Below are positions 1-8,976 of a stretch of 64,000 bases of DNA, piece after piece. The stretch is taken from contig SZXX01000044.1 in NCBI GenBank assembly GCA_005843825.1, forward strand, positions 105,598 to 169,597. Direction: 5' to 3'. The position numbers and the translations under genes were made by a program. The DNA is from Chlorobium sp. Its GTDB lineage: Bacteria; Bacteroidota; Chlorobiia; Chlorobiales; Chlorobiaceae. Under the pieces are notes generated by a model that searched no databases, was not told where the DNA came from, and saw only the letters and a program-made list of their open reading frames with translations. Positions within the stretch are counted from its first letter, which is position 1; every line of letters begins with the position of its first letter.

Positions 1-1
1 T

Positions 2-961
2 TACGGACAGGAATTTTTGACTGTTCTTTATAATGAAACTCTTGATCGCGGCATCTCCAATGAATCTCTCAGTCTGGATGACCTGCTTTTTTATCCGGGT
101 GTCATCATGTGGAGCTTTTTTCCCTACTCACTGCTCTTTGTTTATGCCGGTTGCCACTATCTTTTTACTATCCGCCAAATAAATGATATTGCCTTTGGCT
201 TTTCGTGGTTTATAGTGATGTTTGTATTTTTTACAGCCGCGAACGGGAAACTGCCTACCTATTTTATACAGGCAAACCCGGCACTAGCCCTTATTTCTGC
301 ACATTTTATCACTCGTTACAAACCGCTTGGCAACGTTTCAAAAGTACTCTGGAACCTTGTTTTTCTTCTACCCTCTGCCATCGGAATCATACTCAGTACC
401 GCTATCATCATTGTCTTCAAACTCTCTTTTTTTTACCATCTGATTACGGCGGCCGCATTTTTACTGATAGTCAGAGCCTATCTTCCCTTTAAAGAAAAAA
501 ATGACGATGACTCTCTACTATCAGAGATCCGCCACCTCGCTCCCTTTATCGGTACCTTCAGTGCCCTGCTGATTTTTAGCGCTGGGGTTCTTCCTGCGCT
601 TGAAGAGCGTCGCCCGGTAGCTATTATCGGAAGTGTCATTAATAGCCAGCAACACATCCCGAAAAACATTGCCCTCTATCTTCAGGGCGAACTGATTCAT
701 AATCTCCCGTTTTATGCTGAACGAAAAGTAATCAACGGTGCATACCCGGAAAAGGTATTTCAGCAGAAAGCACCCGTTCTGGCACTTATTCTGTCAAAAA
801 ATCTTGCTGATTCTCTCCGTTCATCTGTGATCTGGAATGGTGAGATTTACAGGAAACGAAGCAGTGAATCCCGCTTTTTCATCTTTGTTGAAAGCTGCCT
901 TAAGGCGAAAGAGGGGGATATGAGCGGCTTTACCAATTACAGCCTGATCTATAAAAAGTAA
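2..961 (+). CDS. Membrane glycosyltransferase, C-terminal part (cut by window edge)
   Basis: The reading frame is open to the left edge of the window, so the gene starts upstream; an in-frame TTG at 17 is unlikely to be the true start. What remains (about 315 residues) has at least five hydrophobic segments, near residues 30-53, 62-78, 112-135, 140-156 and 175-198 counted from the TTG, followed by a soluble tail of about 110 residues. This resembles the C-terminal half of GT39/ArnT-type transferases, which move sugars from polyprenyl phosphate carriers on the outer face of the inner membrane. The catalytic N-terminal loop lies outside the window, so substrate and exact family cannot be checked. 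The neighbouring lipid A acyltransferase and heptose genes fit an envelope role. Confidence 0.75.
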   Translation, partial: YGQEFLTVLYNETLDRGISNESLSLDDLLFYPGVIMWSFFPYSLLFVYAGCHYLFTIRQINDIAFGFSWFIVMFVFFTAANGKLPTYFIQANPALALISAHFITRYKPLGNVSKVLWNLVFLLPSAIGIILSTAIIIVFKLSFFYHLITAAAFLLIVRAYLPFKEKNDDDSLLSEIRHLAPFIGTFSALLIFSAGVLPALEERRPVAIIGSVINSQQHIPKNIALYLQGELIHNLPFYAERKVINGAYPEKVFQQKAPVLALILSKNLADSLRSSVIWNGEIYRKRSSESRFFIFVESCLKAKEGDMSGFTNYSLIYKK

Positions 962-973
962 ATCTTTACTTTA

Positions 974-1876
974 TCAACTGGTGCGTTTCCAGCGATTGTG
1001 GAGCCAGAGCCATTCTTCCGGGTAGCGGTAGATGTATCGTTCGAGGGTTTTGGTGTAGCGGCGAGCTAATTCTTCGGCGTCGGTTTTAGATGTACCGAGT
1101 CCTGACAAGTCAATTTCCTCTATATCTACAGTATAACGCCCTCCCCTTGTGTGGCGGCACATGACAACAAAGAGCGGCACTCCGGCTTTAAGTGCAAGAT
1201 AGGCTGGGCCTAAAAACACAGTGGTTCTGCGTCCTAGAAATTCCGTAAAAAAAGAGCCGCCCGAATCGGACTGGTCTCCAAGCACAGTTAACAATTCACC
1301 ATTTCGAAGGAGTCTCAACCCTTCGCGCAGTGCTTTCCAGTCATAAACGATCTTGTTGCCATGCATCGTCCGCCACAAATTGATCTGGCGATCAATGGCA
1401 TGGTTTTTCAGCTCCTTGACCACAATCGTGAAGCTGAATACCAATAAGCCGGTGCAATATGCGAGCAGCTCCCAGTTACCGAAATGAGCAGAAACCAGCA
1501 CTCCTCCTTTATTCACAGCTAGAGTTTTGGCGATAATATCGCGGGCATCAACATCCAGCAATCGGGCAGCGTCTTCGCGGGTTTTGATCATAGGAAGCCG
1601 CAATACCTCAATCATGTTCTCGGCTTGGTTCCGGTAAACCTGACGGACAACTGCGTTGATTTCTGCTGGTGTTTTTTGAGGAAAGGTGTACGAAAGATTT
1701 TTTTCAACAAGTGGTCGCCTTGTTTTCAGGATTTTGTAAACAAAATCCCCTAGAAGATGCGCAATTGCTGTAGACTTCCTGCGGCTTATGCTTCGGACGA
1801 GCAGGCCGAGCATGGTGATGAGGCTGTAGACGGCCTTGTCTGCAATATTATCGTCATCACCCCAGCTGCGCTTCAT
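974..1876 (-). CDS. Lipid A biosynthesis acyltransferase (LpxL/HtrB family)
   Basis: A 300-residue protein of the LpxL/LpxM/HtrB family, which adds a secondary acyl chain from acyl-ACP to the Kdo-lipid A precursor at the inner membrane. The signature H-x4-E motif is visible as HFGNWE near residue 130, within a GGVLVSAHFGNWELL context. A hydrophobic stretch near residues 15-30 is a likely membrane anchor. The later block with LGDQSDSGG and FLGRRTTVFLGPA matches the acyl-binding part of the family, and length is normal (about 300). It ends 12 bases after the convergent glycosyltransferase and is transcribed divergently from rfaE2. Which acyl chain it uses cannot be told. Confidence 0.9.
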   Translation of the reverse strand: MKRSWGDDDNIADKAVYSLITMLGLLVRSISRRKSTAIAHLLGDFVYKILKTRRPLVEKNLSYTFPQKTPAEINAVVRQVYRNQAENMIEVLRLPMIKTREDAARLLDVDARDIIAKTLAVNKGGVLVSAHFGNWELLAYCTGLLVFSFTIVVKELKNHAIDRQINLWRTMHGNKIVYDWKALREGLRLLRNGELLTVLGDQSDSGGSFFTEFLGRRTTVFLGPAYLALKAGVPLFVVMCRHTRGGRYTVDIEEIDLSGLGTSKTDAEELARRYTKTLERYIYRYPEEWLWLHNRWKRTS

Positions 1877-1997
1877 AGAAATTGGCTGTATTATACCATG
1901 CGGACAATCGAAGAGTATACGCTAAATTGCAAAAATTATTGGGTAATATATTTTTAATCCTGCTGACAGCAAATCCCTTTAAAACAAGTAGTGAGTA

Positions 1998-2495
1998 ATG
2001 GCTGATCTAAAAAAAATCTTGAGCCGTAATGAGGCTCTGGAAAAAGTGCGGGCATGGCAGGCATCGGGAAAAAAGGTTGTATTTTCAAACGGCTGTTTCG
2101 ATATTCTCCATGCCGGTCACGTAGAGTATCTTGCTGCAGCAAGAGAGCTTGGCGACGCACTTATTATCGGCCTCAACAGTGATGCTTCGGTGCGCCGGCT
2201 GAAAGGGCCGAATCGTCCCGTTTGCAGTGAAGCCGATCGTGCTGCGGTGCTCTCGGCATTGCAGGTTGTCGATGGCGTCACCCTTTTTAACGAAGATACT
2301 CCTGAAGAGCTGATCGGTACTCTCTTGCCGGACATTCTTGTCAAAGGATCGGACTGGGCAGTCGAGCAGATTGCCGGAGCCAAAGCGGTGATTGAAGGTG
2401 GCGGCTCTGTCTTGACCCTGCCTTTGCTGGAAGGCCGCTCAACAACCGGCATCATCGAAAAAATCATTCAGCTTCATACTCAAAATAATCAATAG
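1998..2495 (+). CDS. rfaE2: D-glycero-beta-D-manno-heptose 1-phosphate adenylyltransferase
   Basis: A 165-residue nucleotidyltransferase equivalent to the C-terminal domain of E. coli HldE. It transfers AMP from ATP to heptose-1-phosphate to give ADP-heptose for the LPS core. The cytidylyltransferase-fold signature is clear: [12 protein letters not shown] near residues 31-42 (HxGH) and [17 protein letters not shown] near 58-74. The kinase domain found in fused HldE is absent, so the kinase must be a separate gene elsewhere. The stop is three bases before the tamB start, so the two are very likely co-transcribed. Confidence 0.93.
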   Translation: MADLKKILSRNEALEKVRAWQASGKKVVFSNGCFDILHAGHVEYLAAARELGDALIIGLNSDASVRRLKGPNRPVCSEADRAAVLSALQVVDGVTLFNEDTPEELIGTLLPDILVKGSDWAVEQIAGAKAVIEGGGSVLTLPLLEGRSTTGIIEKIIQLHTQNNQ

Positions 2496-2498
2496 GCA

Positions 2499-5400
2499 GT
2501 GGACCGGATTAAACGCCATATCCTCAAAGTGCTGGTAGCATGTTCTGCCTTTTTGCTTCTGCTGTCGCTCACTGCCCTGATTGTTTTGAACAGTGGAGTG
2601 CTTGACAGTGTGGCTAAAAATCAGGCTGTTGCCCTTTTTAACGAAAAACTGTTCGGACGGCTTGAACTGCAGGAGCTCCATCTTCAGTTTCCCAACAAAG
2701 TCACGCTGATCAATCCGCGTATATACGGGCCTGGGGAGACAACACCTGCTCTTCAAGCCAGCACCGTTTCCCTGAAGTTCAACTTTCTCACCCTCCTTCA
2801 GCCTGAAATCAAAAGGATATATCTGCGCCGTCTTACTGCCGATTCGCTAAACGCAAGGATTGTGACCCTGAAAAACGGCAAACTCAATCTTGAGCTGATT
2901 TTCAAGTCCCGCGACCCTGACACAACAAAAACTCATTTTGAACAATTTTTCTGCAAAAATCTCAAGATTAAAAACAGTACATGCTCCTATGCTGGAAGCT
3001 CCAATAATTCTGGCAATCAGCCGCTCGGTATAAAGAATATCAATTGTGAACTGTCAAAATTCACCGTCAAGAAAACCCTTTTAAAAGGAACACTTGATAA
3101 TGTTCAGCTTAATATTCCCTCGTTTCAGTTCGCCTTGCGTCAGGCTTCTTGCGAATTTTTCTTTTCTGAAACACGCTCTGAAATCCTTGCCTTGAAAGCA
3201 GTGAGCAATAAAAGCAGCGCAGAGCTTTCTGCAACAATCGACCATTTCAACATTTTTTCACGTCAGCGGGAGAAGCTGCTTTCTCTCAGTAGATCATTTC
3301 TCACTATCGAGAAACTCGCCCTTCATAGTGACGATCTCAGAATATTGTCCCCGACAGTTGCTCTCCCCCCTGGCGTCTATACTCTTAAAGGCAACGCAAG
3401 AGGTAAAAAAGACAATATCGAGATCATTGACGGGCAGCTCGCTCATCTCAAAAGTAAAATAGCCATCAAGGGCGAGCTGCTTAACCTGAGCAGCAATAAA
3501 TCCTTTGCCTACCGCCTTACATGCGACAGTTCAAAAATTGCCGCGCCATTTCTTGAGTCGCTCCTGAAAGAGAGTTCCTACAAGGATTTGGCCAGTAAAA
3601 CAGGCAACATTACCTTTTTTGGCCATGCACAGGGAAGCCTGAACGCAGTAAAAACAGATTTCACTACATCCTCCTCTCTCGGTGAAGCGTCACTGAGTGC
3701 AGAAGCATCAAGAAACACCTCTGAACAGCTTGCTGGTAAGGGGACTTTTGTGCTGAAAGGCTTTAAACCCCACAAACTCCTTGCAACGAACAGTGTTGAA
3801 AACACTCTTCTCAACGCTTCCGGCAGTTTTGAAGGTCGAGCAGACCACAACAAAATCAACCAGCTTACTCTGGATATGAAGCTAGCCAATTCATACTGGC
3901 GAAATCAACCGCTCAACGAGGGAACTCTCGCCATCAAGTATGACAAAGCTTTGCTGAACAGCAGCCTCTCCCTGAAGAACAAACTGACAACCTTCACTCT
4001 TGACGGTGGAATCGATTTTACCGATAAAACTCCCCGTTACAACGTTTCTGGTAAAACTGGAGGACTTGATCTTTCCGCAATACTCCGTTCAAATACCTTT
4101 AAAACGAACTTGAACGGTGTTTTCTCTGTTCAAGGGTCGGGATTTGATCCAAAAAATCTGAATATTGCAGCCGTCATGCTGTTTGCCCCTTCCTCCATCG
4201 ATAGCTTCCTACTTAAAGACCGCTCAAAAGCAGCTTTCGAAATAACCCAGAAAGCCGGTTCTTCTCGAACAAGCATCAGCAGCGATTTTCTTGATATTTT
4301 TGCTGATGGCGACTGTTCGCTTGAAGAACTGATCGCTCTCGGCAGGATTGCAGGCTCAGGTATATCAAGGGAGATAGCTGCTCAGAATATCTGGCAGACA
4401 ACATTACCGGTACAGTCTGCTGGATCGAATTCACTTACAAAGCCGTTCACCGTCAACTACCGCATTACGGTAAAAGATATCGCTCCTTTAGCGATGCTTT
4501 TTCCACTTCATGGCCTTACCCTTCATGGTAGCGCTGAAGGACGGATCATATACCGTAACGGACAATGTTCAATCGCTTCTTCACTCAACCTTGACCGGTT
4601 GCAGCCCCGTAATGATCTCCTTTTTGAAAATTTATCAATGAAAGCTGACGTCGAATTCAGCGGCAGAGGAACACAAAAAGCATCAATAAACGGCAGAGCT
4701 TCAGCGATAACTGTGGCCGGAAATAAAACCGGAACGACGCTCTTTTCGGGACTCTATACCCCGTCACGTTTGGACGGCACCCTCGACCTTGTTATGCCTG
4801 ATCCCACTGAGAACCTGTCGACAAAATTTTCTGCAACAAGGGATGGAGGCAGCTATAACCTGCTGTTTAATCACCTCTTCGTAAAAGATGCTTCAGGGAT
4901 GTGGAAGACAGCCGAAAACACTCGAGTCATGCTCTCGAGAACATCAGCGAGGTTTAACCGTTTCACGATTACGAAGGGTTCACAACAGGCGGTACTGGAC
5001 GGCGAGCTCAGCAATTCGATGCCTGGCAGTTTTCAATGTGCGTTATCAAATATTCAGCTTGATGAGCTGAAGCGCTTTGCAATGAATAGCTCTCTTGCCA
5101 AGCTTTCAGGTACAATCAATGCCTCGCTTGCCCTCAGCGGTAACCCGGGCGCAAAAACAAGCACGCTGAAAGTGAGTGGTAAGGGCATTCGTTATGATAA
5201 ATTTGAGATAGGCTCCCTGCAGTGGAATGCTCTTCACAGTGGTCATGTTCTTCGTTTTGACATGCATAGCGGTGCTCCATCAATGAACACTATCGAGGGA
5301 ACTGGAACAATTCCTCTTGTGCTCAACTTCTACCCCTTTCAGTTAAGAATTGCAGAACCGGAGGCTATCAGTGCATCACTGAAGTCGGATAATCTTTCAG

Positions 5401-7004
5401 CCGAGTCTCTGGCATACCTGCTTCCAGTTATTGAATCAGCTGAAGGAATTATACCGACAACCCTCAAGATCGAGGGCAAAACACCGAACCCCTATATTTA
5501 TCTGACAACCAACCTGCGTGATACGAAAATCAAGCTGGAACCGACACAGGTTTCCTACGTGCTCAACGGAGGGCTCCATGTAACCCCGAACAATATTGAA
5601 CTGCGCAATATATCCGTCAATGACAACCTGAATGGAACGGGAAAAATAAACGGTGTAGTAAAACTTGACAAATTGCAGCCGACAGGGCTGGATCTCGGCG
5701 TCAGATTTAACAATCTCCTTCTCTTTAATAAAAAAGACCGACAGGATGAAACCTCGTTCGGGACTATTACCGGCACAACCAATACCATCAGAATTCTCGG
5801 TACACTTTCAGAGCCAATTGCTGAGGGAGAATTGAGAATCAATGCAGCGGACTACTCGCTCTACCGGATTGGATCCAATGAGAATGCAAAGTATATAGGC
5901 ATTAACAAATTTATCTCATTTGCGCCACGTTACCCCTCGCAAAATACGCCAGCTCTTGAAGCCTTACATAAGCCAACAAAACAGCTTGAGTTTTACCACT
6001 CCCTGATTGATATCCTGCAGATAAAAAATCTGAGGCTAAGCAGTACTGAACCGCTCAAGTATACAGTGATTTTTGATCGCATCAGAGGTGAACAGCTTGA
6101 GACCTCAATCAACAATCTTTCTTTGATTATCAACAAAAGCGATCAGCAGTATCGATTGTTCGGATCAGTCAATGTCATTGGAGGCAAATACAAATTTTCC
6201 AACACAAACTTTGACCTTCAGGATGGCGGAAAAATCACATGGAACAATGTTGATATCCGGAGTGCCATCATGGATAATCTCTATGGAAGCAAGTACGTGA
6301 GCGCAACAAACCAGCAGACCAGTGAGAAGGATAATGTAAAACTGCTGCTTGCAATTACAGGGACCCTGAATGAACCGCTGGTCACCATGGGATATTATCT
6401 CAATGAACAGTCTCAACCCTATGCGTCCTCAAATCTGATAGGTGGGAAAACGAGCCAGATAGACCCTAATGCAGAACTGAACGTCATCTCCATGTTGCTT
6501 TCCAAACAGTGGTACGCGAGACCGGGAAGCAGTGCACAGGCCTCCAATATTGCAGTTACAAGCGTGGGAATGTCTGCCGGGTCCGGCCTTCTTTCTTCCC
6601 AGTTTTCTAAGGTTATTCAGGATATTGCAGGTCTTGAAAGTTTCAATGTCAACGTAGGAATGGATAAACGCGGAGCTCTAAGCGGACTTGACCTTTATGT
6701 CGCACTCAGTGTACCAGGTACTGATGGAAAAGTACGATTTATCGGTTCTGGAAGCTCACCAACCCTCAAGGATTCACCCCTTTCCAATTATTACGGCACC
6801 GAACAGAAAATCGAATACAGGATTACTCCAAAAATCTCCATCGAAACGTATCGATCTTACGGACTGAATGCCAATGGAACATCCAGCTCCAATTTGCAGG
6901 CACCTTCGGAAATATGGGGCGCCAGCATCTCCTATAAGGAGCGCTTCCAGACCTGGGAGCAGTTCTGGAAACGTCTTGTTCCCTCATCCGACAAAAAAAA
7001 ATAA
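2499..7004 (+). CDS. tamB: TamB-like translocation/assembly module (DUF490 protein)
   Basis: A 1501-residue AsmA/TamB-type protein. One N-terminal membrane segment (about residues 9-32) is followed by a very long repetitive beta-rich region and a C-terminal part, from about residue 1080 to the end, that matches the DUF490/TamB domain, with GGKYKFSNTNFDLQDGGKI and the late LSVPGTDGKVRFIGSGS-type blocks. Family members form long hydrophobic bridges across the periplasm and act in outer-membrane protein assembly or phospholipid transfer. The start is GTG, chosen because it follows the rfaE2 stop by three bases and directly precedes the membrane segment. No TamA (Omp85) partner is in the window. 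Confidence 0.88.
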   Translation: MDRIKRHILKVLVACSAFLLLLSLTALIVLNSGVLDSVAKNQAVALFNEKLFGRLELQELHLQFPNKVTLINPRIYGPGETTPALQASTVSLKFNFLTLLQPEIKRIYLRRLTADSLNARIVTLKNGKLNLELIFKSRDPDTTKTHFEQFFCKNLKIKNSTCSYAGSSNNSGNQPLGIKNINCELSKFTVKKTLLKGTLDNVQLNIPSFQFALRQASCEFFFSETRSEILALKAVSNKSSAELSATIDHFNIFSRQREKLLSLSRSFLTIEKLALHSDDLRILSPTVALPPGVYTLKGNARGKKDNIEIIDGQLAHLKSKIAIKGELLNLSSNKSFAYRLTCDSSKIAAPFLESLLKESSYKDLASKTGNITFFGHAQGSLNAVKTDFTTSSSLGEASLSAEASRNTSEQLAGKGTFVLKGFKPHKLLATNSVENTLLNASGSFEGRADHNKINQLTLDMKLANSYWRNQPLNEGTLAIKYDKALLNSSLSLKNKLTTFTLDGGIDFTDKTPRYNVSGKTGGLDLSAILRSNTFKTNLNGVFSVQGSGFDPKNLNIAAVMLFAPSSIDSFLLKDRSKAAFEITQKAGSSRTSISSDFLDIFADGDCSLEELIALGRIAGSGISREIAAQNIWQTTLPVQSAGSNSLTKPFTVNYRITVKDIAPLAMLFPLHGLTLHGSAEGRIIYRNGQCSIASSLNLDRLQPRNDLLFENLSMKADVEFSGRGTQKASINGRASAITVAGNKTGTTLFSGLYTPSRLDGTLDLVMPDPTENLSTKFSATRDGGSYNLLFNHLFVKDASGMWKTAENTRVMLSRTSARFNRFTITKGSQQAVLDGELSNSMPGSFQCALSNIQLDELKRFAMNSSLAKLSGTINASLALSGNPGAKTSTLKVSGKGIRYDKFEIGSLQWNALHSGHVLRFDMHSGAPSMNTIEGTGTIPLVLNFYPFQLRIAEPEAISASLKSDNLSAESLAYLLPVIESAEGIIPTTLKIEGKTPNPYIYLTTNLRDTKIKLEPTQVSYVLNGGLHVTPNNIELRNISVNDNLNGTGKINGVVKLDKLQPTGLDLGVRFNNLLLFNKKDRQDETSFGTITGTTNTIRILGTLSEPIAEGELRINAADYSLYRIGSNENAKYIGINKFISFAPRYPSQNTPALEALHKPTKQLEFYHSLIDILQIKNLRLSSTEPLKYTVIFDRIRGEQLETSINNLSLIINKSDQQYRLFGSVNVIGGKYKFSNTNFDLQDGGKITWNNVDIRSAIMDNLYGSKYVSATNQQTSEKDNVKLLLAITGTLNEPLVTMGYYLNEQSQPYASSNLIGGKTSQIDPNAELNVISMLLSKQWYARPGSSAQASNIAVTSVGMSAGSGLLSSQFSKVIQDIAGLESFNVNVGMDKRGALSGLDLYVALSVPGTDGKVRFIGSGSSPTLKDSPLSNYYGTEQKIEYRITPKISIETYRSYGLNANGTSSSNLQAPSEIWGASISYKERFQTWEQFWKRLVPSSDKKK

Positions 7005-7059
7005 GTCGGGCTGTTTTTGTAAATTGAGTGTAAAGCCATTGCGGCATTAAACCATACAA

Positions 7060-8289
7060 ATGGATAACGTCTTAAAAGGTAAAAACATAATCGTCGGCAT
7101 TTCGGGCGGAATAGCGGCCTATAAAACTCCGCAGCTCGTCCGGCTGCTTAAAAAAAGCGGGGCTAATGTCCGGGTAGCGCTTACCGATGGAGCTGCCCGT
7201 TTTGTCAGTGAACTTTCCCTTGCAACTGTTTCTGAAGAACGGGTATACCGTTCCATATTTCCCCCTGCGGATACTTCGGGCACCGACTATACACGCCATA
7301 TCTCTCTTGGTGAATGGGCCGATGCTTTCGTCATCGCTCCTGCTACGGCCAATACCCTTGCCAAACTCACTGCGGGCCTTTGTGATGACATGCTTACAGC
7401 TCTCTTTATCACTCTGCGACCTGACAAACCTGTGCTGGTTTTTCCAGCTATGGACGGCCAGATGTTTCTCTCTGCTTCCGTCCAGCGAAATATTGCCACC
7501 CTTACCGCTCAGGGGTGCAGGATAATAAACCCTGATAGCGGCGAGCTCGCCTCAGGGCTCAGTGGGGTCGGGCGAATGCCGGAACCTGAGTCAATTGTTA
7601 CGTCTCTTAAAGAGGCACTCTGTTCCACTTCGGCCGCCTCTCCCCTATATGGCAAATCAATTATTGTTACCGCAGGCCCTACACGTGAAAAAATTGATGG
7701 CGTGCGGTTCATCTCGAATTACTCTTCAGGAAAAATGGGATTTGCCATTGCCCGTGCAGCTGCAAAACGCGGAGCCCTGGTCACCCTCATTACGGGACCG
7801 GTTCATCTGGAGACACCTCCTGGAGTCAACCGGCTTAATGTTGAAAGCGCGCTGGAAATGCATGATGCCGCAGCGAGCAGTTTCAAGAGCTGTAACATCT
7901 TTATCGGCGCAGCTGCTGTCTCCGATTATCGCCCTCTGGACCCTTCGGAAGGAAAAATGAAGAAGGAGAACCCTGAAATTAAGCTTACCCTTGTAAGAAA
8001 TCCCGATATCCTTGCCGGGTTCGGCCTGCAGAAAGCTCTCGGACAACTTGCTGTCGGCTTTGCGCTTGAAACACAAACAGGTCTCAGCAATGCCCGCAAA
8101 AAACTGAAAGCCAAAAACCTTGACCTCATTGCGTTCAATTTTTTTGATAGAAAAACCTCGGGTTTTGAAGTCGATACAAATATTCTTACCCTGATAGATA
8201 ACAAGGGTGTAACTATTGAACTCCCGCAGCTTTCAAAGGATGCAGCCGCAGGAAAACTTCTTGACTGCATTGAAAAGCTTTGTGTTTAA
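7060..8289 (+). CDS. coaBC: Bifunctional phosphopantothenoylcysteine decarboxylase / phosphopantothenate-cysteine ligase
   Basis: A 409-residue Dfp/CoaBC protein that makes 4'-phosphopantetheine in two steps of CoA synthesis. The N-terminal flavoprotein half (residues 1-190) begins with the FMN-binding GKNIIVGISGGIAAYK. The active-site PAMN motif appears as PAMD (Asp132), and the substrate-clamp motif usually written ACGD reads ASGL, so the flap cysteine of the E. coli enzyme is Ser165 here. The C-terminal ligase half starts near ITAGPTREKIDGVRFISN with the expected FISNYSSGKMG block and ends with KNLDLIAFN. Similar substitutions are, from memory, common in Bacteroidota-type enzymes. It is separated from tamB by about 55 bases. 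Confidence 0.95.
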   Translation: MDNVLKGKNIIVGISGGIAAYKTPQLVRLLKKSGANVRVALTDGAARFVSELSLATVSEERVYRSIFPPADTSGTDYTRHISLGEWADAFVIAPATANTLAKLTAGLCDDMLTALFITLRPDKPVLVFPAMDGQMFLSASVQRNIATLTAQGCRIINPDSGELASGLSGVGRMPEPESIVTSLKEALCSTSAASPLYGKSIIVTAGPTREKIDGVRFISNYSSGKMGFAIARAAAKRGALVTLITGPVHLETPPGVNRLNVESALEMHDAAASSFKSCNIFIGAAAVSDYRPLDPSEGKMKKENPEIKLTLVRNPDILAGFGLQKALGQLAVGFALETQTGLSNARKKLKAKNLDLIAFNFFDRKTSGFEVDTNILTLIDNKGVTIELPQLSKDAAAGKLLDCIEKLCV

Positions 8290-8313
8290 AACCGGCATTA
8301 ACCCCTGAAGAAC

Positions 8314-8952
8314 ATGCAAGGTTCATTATTCGGCAATGATGAACTGTGTCCGCCTGTTCCGGCACAGTCAGAATCATCAGCAAAAGAGCTGGAAAGGCTG
8401 CTGAATAGTGCAAAAGAGTGCTGTAAATGCAGACTTGCCGAAACAAGACTGAATTTCGTTTTTGGCGAAGGAAATCCTTGTGCTGATCTTGTTGTTATCG
8501 GTGAGGCACCAGGTGCAGATGAAGATGCGTCAGGCAGGCCTTTTGTAGGTCGATCCGGCCAGTTGCTCGATAAAATCCTTCTGGCTGCAGGATTTCAGCG
8601 TGAGGAGGTATTCATCTGTAATATCCTGAAATGCCGGCCTCCCGGAAACCGCAACCCTCTCGCCGATGAGATTGAGTGCTGCATTCCGTTGCTGCACAGC
8701 CAATTGCAGATAGTAAACCCGAAAATCATTCTGGTGCTTGGAAAGGTTGCTGCCAATACTTTGTTTGAAAACAATCATTCTTTAGGGTCAATGAGAGGGA
8801 AAGTTAAAAAATGGAAAGAGTATGATTGTTTTATTACCTATCATCCTGCAGCCTTGCTTCGTAACCCTCACTGGAAGCTTGGGTGCTGGGAAGATATTCA
8901 AAGTATGATGCGCCATTACAACAAAATCGCAGGGCAGACAAATGCTCAATAA
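8314..8952 (+). CDS. Type IV (family 4) uracil-DNA glycosylase, Fe-S
   Basis: A 212-residue family 4 UDG that removes uracil from DNA. Motif 1 is GEAPGADEDASGRPFVG near residues 67-84, and the C-terminal motif is HPAALLRNP near 176-184. The [4Fe-4S] ligands are visible: CCKCR near residues 36-40, then KCRPPGNRNP (about 108-117) and ECC near 123-125. Length is typical of the stand-alone enzyme. It sits between coaBC (24 bases) and dnaB (24 bases), all in one direction. In other genomes this family can be fused to the TIGR03915/03916 pathway proteins; here it is not, and the candidate partners lie 20 kb away. Confidence 0.93.
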   Translation: MQGSLFGNDELCPPVPAQSESSAKELERLLNSAKECCKCRLAETRLNFVFGEGNPCADLVVIGEAPGADEDASGRPFVGRSGQLLDKILLAAGFQREEVFICNILKCRPPGNRNPLADEIECCIPLLHSQLQIVNPKIILVLGKVAANTLFENNHSLGSMRGKVKKWKEYDCFITYHPAALLRNPHWKLGCWEDIQSMMRHYNKIAGQTNAQ

Positions 8953-8976
8953 ATGCCAGTGAACGATGATTAAGCG

